A stretch of DNA of 47,584 nucleotides from contig JAHLLB010000036.1 in assembly GCA_020444425.1 (NCBI GenBank), positions 1-47,584 on the forward strand, in the 5' to 3' direction. The notes beneath the pieces are model-generated. The model did not search any database and had not been told where the DNA came from. It was given only the letters and a program-made list of their open reading frames with translations. This document shows positions 41,287 through 47,584 of this stretch, piece after piece; positions within the stretch are counted from its first letter, which is position 1; each line of letters opens with the position of its first letter. The stretch is from a bacterium. Lineage in GTDB: Bacteria > Electryoneota > Electryoneia > Electryoneales > Electryoneaceae. Both the position numbers and the translations under genes were made by a program.

Positions 41287-41304
41287 ACCGCCTTTTCTGG
41301 CGGT
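41287..41304 (-). promoter_or_regulatory. Leader hairpin before aprB
   Basis: ACCGCC-6 nt-GGCGGT, ending 26 nt upstream of the aprB ATG. It may affect translation or mRNA stability; no known riboswitch. Confidence 0.35.
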
Positions 41305-41358
41305 CCACTTGACTTCGGTTTGGTTTGTTCGGTTTGTTGAACGTGAATTCTTACTTGT

Positions 41359-41376
41359 TTGTGAATGATAGCACAA
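41359..41376. promoter_or_regulatory. Rex-like palindrome upstream of aprBA
   Basis: TTGTGAATGATAGCACAA, within the wider perfect inverted repeat GTTTGTG-8 nt-CACAAAC. Close to the Rex consensus TTGTGAA-N4-TTCACAA (12 of 14 defined positions). About 98 nt upstream of the aprB ATG and just beyond the sat terminator. Confidence 0.6.
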
Positions 41377-41431
41377 ACTGGAGTCGGTAAAGCCGCCGTT
41401 CCCCCCGGCGTCATTTACTCAACTCTCAGCG

Positions 41432-41474
41432 AAAATCGTACCCGTGCCCGTCCTCCCGGACAGGCACGGATACG
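41432..41474 (-). terminator. Intrinsic terminator of sat
   Basis: 17-bp stem, left arm 41437-41453 and right arm 41458-41474, two wobble pairs, 4-nt loop, then ATTTTC on the minus strand. It separates sat from aprBA. Confidence 0.8.
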
Positions 41475-41487
41475 CAGGAATCAGTGC

Positions 41488-42717
41488 TTACTGACCGAGA
41501 CTCGCCCGGTGCTCCTTGACTTCAACCTTCTCCTCAAGACTGGCGTAATACTCCACCAGAATCTTGAGCACTTCCGGACGACTGAATTCTTTCGGGACCT
41601 CGTCCGCCTGGTCTTCGCTGAGCATTTTGCGCAGCTTCGTGCCGGACAGGAACAGGCGCTCTTCCTTGCTGTGCGGGCAGGTCTTCATCGAGGCCATGCC
41701 GTTGCAGGTGTAGCACCAGAAGGTCCAGTCGATCTTCAGCGGCTGGGTGATGAGCGCGCCATCCCACAGCGTGTCGAAGATTTCCTGGGCGTCGAACGGG
41801 CCGTAGTAATCGCCCACACCGGCGTGGTCGCGGCCGATGATCATGTGCGAGCAGCCGAAGTTCTGACGGAACACGGCGTGCAGCAGGGCTTCACGCGGGC
41901 CGGCATAACGCATGTCGAGCGGATACCCACCCTGGAACACGCGTTCCTTGACGAAATAGTTTTCGACGAGGGTGTCGATGCACTTGACGCGCACGTCCGC
42001 CGGGATGTCGCCGGGCTTCAGCTTGCCGACGAGCTGGTGGATGTACACACCGTCCATCACGTCCACCGCGATCTTCGCGAGGAACTCATGGCTGCGGTGC
42101 ATCGGGTTGCGGAGCTGCAGTGCGGCGACGTCTTTCCAGCCACGCTTGTCGAATTCGGCGCGGGATTCCCACGGACGCTGGTAGATACCGGCGAATTCCG
42201 TCGGGAACGGACCTTCGGACAGGACCTTGATCGGGCCACCGAGGTTCACAGCCTTCTGCTCCATCACCATCTTCACACCGGGGTGCTCGAGATCGGTGGT
42301 GGTGTAGACGTGCTTGCATTCGAATTCGCGGTCGATTTCATACTTCTCTTCGACCTTCATCGTGCCCATGATCTCGTCGTATTCCTCGGAATACAACGCG
42401 ACTTCCTCACCGACCTGGATCGAATCGGCGAGTTCCTTGTCGGCGGACAGCGTGACCGGGATCGGCCAGAAGGTGCCACCCATGCTCGGCATCTTCATCT
42501 CGGAGCAGACATGCTCCCAGTCTTCCTTGCCCATGAAGCCCTTCAGCGGCGTGAAACCGCCGATGCCCATCATGATCAGGTCGCCCGTCTCACGGCTGGA
42601 CAGCGGGACTTTCTTCAGTCCTTCGGCCTTCTTGAGTTCCGCTTCCTTTTCCTGGCCCTCGAGCAGTAGAATGACGAGTTCGTCACTGCCATGAGGGGGC
42701 ACCAATTTCGATGCCAT
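41488..42717 (-). CDS. sat: Sulfate adenylyltransferase (ATP sulfurylase), dissimilatory type
   Basis: 409 aa. Forms APS and pyrophosphate from sulfate and ATP in the cytoplasm, the first step of dissimilatory sulfate reduction (or the last of sulfur oxidation). Motifs: [46 protein letters not shown] (nucleotide-binding Q-RNPxHRxHE), [35 protein letters not shown] and [14 protein letters not shown]. Zn-type [16 protein letters not shown] is present, as in other homo-oligomeric bacterial/archaeal enzymes. No APS kinase domain. GGGGAGG ribosome site. Its own transcript between a Rex-like palindrome (20 bp upstream of the ATG) and a terminator. Confidence 0.97.
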   Translation of the reverse strand: MASKLVPPHGSDELVILLLEGQEKEAELKKAEGLKKVPLSSRETGDLIMMGIGGFTPLKGFMGKEDWEHVCSEMKMPSMGGTFWPIPVTLSADKELADSIQVGEEVALYSEEYDEIMGTMKVEEKYEIDREFECKHVYTTTDLEHPGVKMVMEQKAVNLGGPIKVLSEGPFPTEFAGIYQRPWESRAEFDKRGWKDVAALQLRNPMHRSHEFLAKIAVDVMDGVYIHQLVGKLKPGDIPADVRVKCIDTLVENYFVKERVFQGGYPLDMRYAGPREALLHAVFRQNFGCSHMIIGRDHAGVGDYYGPFDAQEIFDTLWDGALITQPLKIDWTFWCYTCNGMASMKTCPHSKEERLFLSGTKLRKMLSEDQADEVPKEFSRPEVLKILVEYYASLEEKVEVKEHRASLGQ

Positions 42718-42736
42718 GAAAACCTCCCCTTACTCT

Positions 42737-42754
42737 ACGTGAATCCGTTCACTA
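42737..42754. promoter_or_regulatory. Rex-like palindrome upstream of sat
   Basis: ACGTGAATCCGTTCACTA, perfect core GTGAA-TCCG-TTCAC, 20 bp before the sat ATG. Confidence 0.6.
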
Positions 42755-42950
42755 AGCGAAACTTAACGCATGTTCTCGAAAACGAACAACATGACGGAGG
42801 ACTGTTTGCCTCCCCTTATACCTAAAGATGTCAAGAGTTTTTGCTCGTTCCCAGTTTGTGCGAAAATTCGCGAAGTGCCTGAAAATCTTGTGACTATGAA
42901 GTACCACAACTACAGTGTTCAGTTTTCCTGACACAGAATCGGCAAGGTAG

Positions 42951-42968
42951 GCCGTCCCAGGGGACGGC
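42951..42968. repeat. Hairpin between qmoB and sat
   Basis: GCCGTCCC-AG-GGGACGGC, part of the intergenic variable-stem set. The gap 42755-43086 has no gene. Confidence 0.5.
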
Positions 42969-43042
42969 ACAACCTTTTGCACGCTGTCTTTCGTCTCTCG
43001 TCCTTTGTCGCACGCCGGATGCCCATCCTCTCAGACCAACAC

Positions 43043-43077
43043 CTCAAGCCTTTGCACTCCAGACTCCAGACTCAGGA
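43043..43077 (-). repeat. Heptamer repeat tract at the 3' end of qmoB
   Basis: CTCAAGC, CTTTGCA, CTCCAGA, CTCCAGA, CTCAGGA, ending 9 nt before the stop of the minus-strand gene. Confidence 0.65.
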
Positions 43078-43086
43078 TCGCAGCTC

Positions 43087-45345
43087 TTAGAAATCTTTAA
43101 ACGGGTTCGGCCCGATCTCTTCGATTTCCTCGGAATAGTCGTCGAGCATCTTCATGATATCATCATACTCGTCGATCGCGAGCGACGTGACCTGTACGCG
43201 TTCCGTTTCCAGCTGCATCTGCTGCAGTTTTTCCTGCACGTTGTCCATGCGATACTCGGCCAGTTCCGACCCGCGCACGAAGTGGCACTGGTAGTCGTCC
43301 CCGTGCTTGCAGCCGATCAGCATGATGCCGTCGAAGCCGGCGTCCAGGCAGTTCGTCAGCCACACCGAGTTCACCGAACCGAGGCAGCGCACCGGGATGA
43401 TGCGGACCCACGGGTTGAACTTCATGCGCTTGCGTGCCGCGGTTTCAAGAGCCGGCAACGCATCGTTTTCGCAGACAAACGCGACCAGGCGCGGTTTTTC
43501 CTCATCTTCTTCCGGAATCTCGACTGCCTTGATCATCGCGTTACCCATCGGCACGCTGTAGTTCTGGAAGTTGATGATGCGTTCCGGGCACGCCCCCATG
43601 CACGTACCGCAACGGCGGCAGCGCGCGAGGTTCGGCTTCGGGGTACCCTTTTCGTCCTCGTCGAGTGCACCGAACGGGCAGTCTTCCGTACAGCGCTTGC
43701 ACTGGGTGCAGCGTTGCAGGAAGAAGTCCGGGAAGCTGAGGTCACGGCTGCGCGGATGCAGTGCCTGGCCCTTCTCGACCATCTCGAGGGCCTGCACCGC
43801 TTTCAATGAAGCACCGTTCGCATCCATTCTTGCCTGCGCTGTGTCCATCGGCGCGCGCACGGTTCCGGCGGCGAAAATCGCGGTACGCCGGGTTTCGTAC
43901 GGGAAGCAGATGAAGTGGCTGTCCGGGAACCCGTACTTCAGCGTCGGCAGGTCAGTGCCCTGGCGGTAGCTCAGGTTGAGAATCTTCGCACCGGCTTCGG
44001 CACCGGCGGCGGCCTTTTTACCACCGAGGCCGTTATCCTCTTCTTCGACTGGCGAATCCGGCTTACCCTCTTCCATCAGGTCTGCGGCGAAAATGCCGTC
44101 CTCGACACGCGTGGTCGGCACCATGCCGGTCGCGAGCACGAGCATGTCGGCTTCGACGCTGATCTTGTCACCGAGCAGGGTTTCGTCGAGGTCAATGGCG
44201 AGCTTGCCGCCCTTTTCGTCAACGTTGACCACTTCGCCCTTGGTAAAGAAGAAGCCCGGATCATCCTGAGCCTTCTGGTAGAAGAGCTCATACTGGCCCG
44301 GGGAACGGATATCCTTGTACAGGATGTAAACCTTGGTGTCCGGATACATCTCGCGAATCTGCATCGCGTGCTTCAGGCTTGCGCGGCAGCAGACCGTCGA
44401 ACAGTACGGCAGGTGGTCCTTGTCACGCGACCCCGCGCACTGGATGAACGCGATCGAGTCCGGCGCGGAACCGTCCGCCTTGATCACGGCGCCGTTGCTC
44501 AACATCTCTTCCATCTGGATGTTGGTGACCACATTTTTCTTGCCGTAGCCGAGGTGTGGCAAACGGGCAGGGTTGTACGGCTTCCACCCGGTGGCCTGAA
44601 TCACGGATCCGACGATCAGGTCTTCCGGCGCGCCACCGTTCTGCAGGATCGTGGCAAACTGGCCCGGCTGGCCGGAGATGCGCTTGACCTTCGTGTTCAG
44701 CTTGACGTCGATCAGCTCGTGCGCGTTAACGCGTTCGATCAGGTCGTTGATCGGCGAATCGGCGAGCTGATCATACGGCGGAGCGGTCGGGAACGACTTC
44801 GAAAACTTCTTCGACCAGCCGCCGAGCTCGGCTTCCTTTTCCACCAGCGTCACCGGCACACCGGCTCCCGCCGTGTTCAGCGCGGAGCGCAGACCGGCGA
44901 TACCACCACCGACCACCAGCACCCGTTTTTCAACCGGTTCGATGTTCGGTTCGGGGACGTGGATGTTCTTGCACCGCGCCGTGTACATGCGGAGGTAATC
45001 TTCCGCCAGCATCTGCGTGTCTTCATCGTTCGGCTCATGCGTCCAGACGACGAGTTCACGCAGCGCGACCTGGTCCACGAGCACGTTCGGGCCGAAATCA
45101 AACAGGCCGGGGAACGCACGCGGGCTGCGGTCGAGCACGACGACGTGGCTCAAGCTGTGTTCTTCGACATCGGCACGGATCATATCCGCGCCTTCCGGTG
45201 TGGAGATGTTCGGGACGGCCTTGTACACCTCCGCCTTCATCTCCTTGGTCGCGACCTTCTCGAGGGCGTCCATGTCAAGCGCGGACGTTATCTCCTCATC
45301 GGCCGCCACATACACACCAACTTTCAGTTCCGGGGTATCGGCCAT
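43087..45345 (-). CDS. qmoB: QmoB: HdrA-like flavoprotein with MvhD-like C-terminus
   Basis: 752 aa, the usual size for QmoB. Passes electrons to or from AprBA as part of the quinone-interacting membrane-bound oxidoreductase. An N-terminal ~130-residue lead domain precedes the FAD motif KRVLVVGGGIAGLRSALNTA (~140-160), LVEKEAELGGWSKKF, the HdrA Cys segment CAGSRDKDHLPYCSTVCCRA (~303-322), LVLATGMVPTT, two [4Fe-4S] motifs CTQCKRCTEDCP (~546) and CRRCGTCMGACP (~576), and an MvhD-like domain from ~620 (VCENDALPALETAA, RIIPVRCLGSVNSVWL, IGCKHGDDYQCHF). Starts 4 nt after qmoA ends, with AGGAGG inside the qmoA 3' end, so the two are coupled. No qmoC follows. Confidence 0.95.
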   Translation of the reverse strand: MADTPELKVGVYVAADEEITSALDMDALEKVATKEMKAEVYKAVPNISTPEGADMIRADVEEHSLSHVVVLDRSPRAFPGLFDFGPNVLVDQVALRELVVWTHEPNDEDTQMLAEDYLRMYTARCKNIHVPEPNIEPVEKRVLVVGGGIAGLRSALNTAGAGVPVTLVEKEAELGGWSKKFSKSFPTAPPYDQLADSPINDLIERVNAHELIDVKLNTKVKRISGQPGQFATILQNGGAPEDLIVGSVIQATGWKPYNPARLPHLGYGKKNVVTNIQMEEMLSNGAVIKADGSAPDSIAFIQCAGSRDKDHLPYCSTVCCRASLKHAMQIREMYPDTKVYILYKDIRSPGQYELFYQKAQDDPGFFFTKGEVVNVDEKGGKLAIDLDETLLGDKISVEADMLVLATGMVPTTRVEDGIFAADLMEEGKPDSPVEEEDNGLGGKKAAAGAEAGAKILNLSYRQGTDLPTLKYGFPDSHFICFPYETRRTAIFAAGTVRAPMDTAQARMDANGASLKAVQALEMVEKGQALHPRSRDLSFPDFFLQRCTQCKRCTEDCPFGALDEDEKGTPKPNLARCRRCGTCMGACPERIINFQNYSVPMGNAMIKAVEIPEEDEEKPRLVAFVCENDALPALETAARKRMKFNPWVRIIPVRCLGSVNSVWLTNCLDAGFDGIMLIGCKHGDDYQCHFVRGSELAEYRMDNVQEKLQQMQLETERVQVTSLAIDEYDDIMKMLDDYSEEIEEIGPNPFKDF

Positions 45346-45349
45346 GGGA

Positions 45350-46606
45350 TCAGGACCTCCTCGCCATCTGCAGCGCCTTCATCGCGGCGCCGGTCGCATC
45401 CTGCAACGTTTCCGCCACACCACACGGACGCACGGCAGTGCCGACTCCGTAGTGAGCGGACGCTTCGTCATCCTGGATGAAGAACCCGTTCTCGTCCAGG
45501 TTCGCCTTGATCGGCAGCGTGTTGAGCGCAGCGGTCGGCTGCATGCCGGTGGCGAGCACGACGAGATCGACGGTCACATTTTCCGTGTCGCCGGTCAGGG
45601 TATTCTCCGCGGTGACCACCAGGCCGTCACCATTCTGTTCGACCTTCGCCACCTTGCCGCGGTGCAGGTTGATCTGCGGATCGTCCTGCCGTGCCTGGTA
45701 AAAGTCTTCCAGGCGGCCGGGAGTACGCACGTCGATGTAGAACATGTGGATTTCAGCATCCGGCAGCTTGTCGCGCACGTACGTCGCCTGCTTCAGGCTC
45801 GCCGCGCAACAGATGCCGGAACAGAACGGCAGGTGATTTTCGTCACGGCTGCCCGCGCACTGCACAAACGCGACTTTCTTCACCTCACGGCCGGACGGAG
45901 CTTTCAGCTCGCCCTTGGTCGGACCGTTCGGCGCGCTCAGACGCTCGAACATCACATTCGTCAGCACGTCCGGCGAGGTGCCGAAGCCGAGCAGGTCGAG
46001 GTTGGCCGGATCGTACGGCGTCCAACCGGTCGCCCACGCCATCGACTTGCCGCTGATCGTGATCGTCTCTTCCTTCTGGGTCAGATCAATCCCGCCACCC
46101 GGATCACCCTTCGCCCACTCTTCGAACTCGGCGTTGCCAATCGCGCGTTCGTCGACCATCCACTGCGCCGGGTAGGCGTTCTCCCACGGGTAGAACAGCG
46201 CCTTGCGCTTCGCCATCCCGTAGTTGTACGGATCGTCAAATTCGACCGGGCAGGATTCCGCCCACTCGGTATAGTCGAACGCCACCGGTTTCGTGTAGCG
46301 TGGGGTCAGCTTGATCGTCGCTTGAATGTTCGGTGCATCTCCCTCAACCTTTTCGATGTTGGCGAGGGTGAAGACGGTGACATTCGGGTTTCCACGCATT
46401 CTGCGGTAGTTGATCTCAAGGCCGCAGCTCGGTGGGCACAGCTTGGGGAAGTAGTGGTGGAAACGGGCGACCCGTCCGCCGAGCGTCGGTTCTTTCTCGA
46501 CGAGGGCGACTGTCAGCCCGGCTTCCGCCGCTTCGATGGCTGTGGTGATCCCGGCGACACCGCCACCGACCACGATGAGGTCAAAGGCGGTTTTGTCCTG
46601 GCTCAT
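45350..46606 (-). CDS. qmoA: QmoA: HdrA-like flavoprotein subunit
   Basis: 418 aa from ATG 46606, with GGAGG upstream; a longer frame to 46699 has no support. FAD-binding LIVVGGGVAGITTAIEAAEA (~10-29), LVEKEPTLGGRVARFHHYFP, the Cys pair KLCPPSCGLEINYRRMR, AWATGWTPYDPANLDLLGFG, CAGSRDENHLPFCSGICCAA and LVVLATGMQPTAAL. This is the small, single-FAD HdrA relative that pairs with QmoB. It is the first gene of the qmoAB transcript; a Rex-like palindrome sits 31 bp upstream. The upstream 980 bp hold no gene, so no qmoC on that side either. Confidence 0.93.
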   Translation of the reverse strand: MSQDKTAFDLIVVGGGVAGITTAIEAAEAGLTVALVEKEPTLGGRVARFHHYFPKLCPPSCGLEINYRRMRGNPNVTVFTLANIEKVEGDAPNIQATIKLTPRYTKPVAFDYTEWAESCPVEFDDPYNYGMAKRKALFYPWENAYPAQWMVDERAIGNAEFEEWAKGDPGGGIDLTQKEETITISGKSMAWATGWTPYDPANLDLLGFGTSPDVLTNVMFERLSAPNGPTKGELKAPSGREVKKVAFVQCAGSRDENHLPFCSGICCAASLKQATYVRDKLPDAEIHMFYIDVRTPGRLEDFYQARQDDPQINLHRGKVAKVEQNGDGLVVTAENTLTGDTENVTVDLVVLATGMQPTAALNTLPIKANLDENGFFIQDDEASAHYGVGTAVRPCGVAETLQDATGAAMKALQMARRS

Positions 46607-46637
46607 GTGCCATTCCTCCGGAAAGATGATGCCTTTA

Positions 46638-46655
46638 TCGTGAATCCTTTCACAC
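46638..46655. promoter_or_regulatory. Rex-like palindrome upstream of qmoA
   Basis: TCGTGAATCCTTTCACAC, perfect core GTGAA-TCCT-TTCAC, 31 bp before the qmoA ATG. Confidence 0.6.
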
Positions 46656-46887
46656 AATCCTTTGAAAAGAAAGGCTGTAAGGGTGCAAGCAGCCCTCAAA
46701 GCCAGCGATCCGGCACACCCTCTGGTGGCCGGTCGGCCGTTCGGATTGCGAACGTCTTTTCAATCGATCCCTTAAGTATTTCACAGGTTCCGCGCCGACA
46801 GCTGAACTTCTCAGCAAAAGTTTCCCGATTTCAAGGGGCGCGGACAGAGTGGGGATCACGTCGCTTGGAAGGTAGACTCAAGCTCAG

Positions 46888-46919
46888 GTGTTAGTCAAAC
46901 GGTTAAGGGTGACTAACAC
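46888..46919. promoter_or_regulatory. 10-bp perfect inverted repeat upstream of qmoA
   Basis: GTGTTAGTCA-12 nt-TGACTAACAC, about 280 bp before the qmoA ATG. Arms resemble the inverted repeat at 36312-36358. Could be an operator or a hairpin. Confidence 0.4.
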
Positions 46920-47020
46920 GGTGCAATTTCTTGAGTTGCCTCGACGAGGCCGCATGCCGTCTGGAAAATCTCTTGTACCACCTTTTCACAAAGCCAAATT
47001 CGCCGAAATTGAACCGGTGC

Positions 47021-47139
47021 TCAGTAATCAGTTGTCAGTTGTCAGTTGTCGGTTGTCAGTTGTCGGTTGCCGGTTGCCGGTTGCCGGTTGTCGGTTGCCG
47101 GTTGCCGGTTGCCGGTTGTCGGTTGCCGGTTATCGGTGT
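47021..47139. repeat. Seventeen-unit heptamer tandem repeat
   Basis: TCAGTAA, TCAGTTG x3, then alternating TCGGTTG/TCAGTTG and a run of CCGGTTG units, ending TCGGTGT. This is the longest heptamer tract here and the only one not next to a gene 3' end inside the window. Confidence 0.85.
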
Positions 47140-47192
47140 TTGGTGTCTCGTCCTGATATCGGTTGACTATGGGGACGAGGTAGTACGTGTGC

Positions 47193-47582
47193 CCCGACGA
47201 GCTTGCTCGTCGGGATTATCCGCACTTCAAGATCACGTCATTATACATGCCCACGACATTTATGTCGTGGTTCATCCGCCATTTCCAGTTTATCCGGGGA
47301 CATCTGTGGTGCTCGAATATGTACGATCTGTGTGTGCCCGCTGGAACGCCGGCCAACGTGGAAGCCGCGTGACGTCTGGTTCGGCGCCACAGTTGTCCCC
47401 GCTGAGTCCACGTCAACCGGGGACACGTGAACGGCTTGACCAGTTTCACAACGAAGCCCCGGATTCTATCAATCCAGCACTCTCACTCCGAATCCATGAC
47501 CCCGATCCGTTCACATGTCCCCTTCACGAGGATAACCCGCGAAACTGACCGGCGGATCATCCCGACGAGCAAGCTCGTCGGG
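47193..47582. repeat. Gene-free repeat region with inverted hairpin pair
   Basis: CCCGACGAGC-TT-GCTCGTCGGG (47193-47214) and its inverted copy with AA loop (47561-47582) frame the region; CCACGACAT-TT-ATGTCGTGG lies at 47251-47270. Flanks match too: ATTATCCGC after the first copy, GCGGATCAT before the second. I see no convincing coding sequence in 46607-47584. Confidence 0.65.
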
Positions 47583-47584
47583 GC

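Noticed and set aside
43915..46894. Two long plus-strand open frames opposite qmoB and qmoA
   Set aside because: Antisense shadows of well-supported genes.
47021..47139. CRISPR array
   Set aside because: Units are contiguous 7-mers without spacers and there are no cas genes.
1..47584. tRNA, rRNA or known riboswitch genes
   Set aside because: I looked for these in the gene-free stretches and saw no recognisable cloverleaf, rRNA segment or riboswitch core; a covariance search would be decisive.

Overview
The window reads as chromosome of a diderm, GC-rich bacterium (estimated by eye in the high 50s percent GC). It has a TonB-dependent receptor, a porin-like outer membrane protein, several lipoproteins and many secreted proteins ending in a Por/T9SS-type C-terminal sorting domain (YPNPFNPST ... 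VYDVQGREV ... LASGVYFLRA ... TRKLVLMR style). Together with a dissimilatory sulfur locus (sat, aprBA, qmoAB) this points to an FCB-group or neighbouring candidate phylum (Zixibacteria-, Latescibacteria- or Eisenbacteria-like). That placement is an inference; there is no rRNA or tRNA in the window to test it.

Layout. 0-4 kb: two tandem secreted beta-helix paralogues (-). 4.4-19 kb: housekeeping and mixed genes: a TauE/SafE permease, polysaccharide deacetylase, an AT-rich islet with an unknown secreted protein and a coupled 49-aa ORF, purM, an OsmC-type protein, rpmG (L33), a DUF302 protein, a Na+/Ca2+ exchanger, two lipoproteins, a hybrid histidine kinase, a beta-helix gene broken by an in-frame TGA, acyl-ACP thioesterase and a GNAT acetyltransferase. 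19.3-29.2 kb: six tandem paralogues of an unrecognised secreted family (Rossmann-like N-domain, Ig-like middle domain, sorting domain), mostly with their own terminator and a shared 16-bp palindrome upstream. 29.5-38.6 kb: TonB receptor, GAF-PP2C phosphatase facing a STAS/SEC14-like protein, an XRE-ImmA/PIN toxin-antitoxin-like pair, a porin and a frameshifted lipoprotein. 38.9-46.6 kb: sulfate activation and reduction genes on the minus strand in the transcript order qmoA-qmoB, sat, aprB-aprA. 46.6-47.6 kb: gene-free, repeat-rich.

How parts work together. Sat makes APS from sulfate, AprBA reduces APS to sulfite, and QmoAB is the electron-delivery module; no qmoC or hdrBC is present here. A Rex-like (or Crp/Fnr-like) palindrome with a GTGAA-N4-TTCAC core precedes each of qmoA, sat and, in a weaker form, aprB, so the three transcripts may form one redox-controlled regulon.

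The main undescribed signals I see are: (1) a GTTARG-N4-CCTAAC palindrome found nine times, always upstream of a sorting-domain gene or the GAF-PP2C regulator; (2) heptameric tandem repeats sitting within 9 nt of the stop codon of nine unrelated genes on both strands; (3) a family of intergenic hairpins whose stems differ in sequence but keep their pairing and flanks; and (4) apparent gene conversion of C-terminal sorting modules and terminators within the six-gene array.
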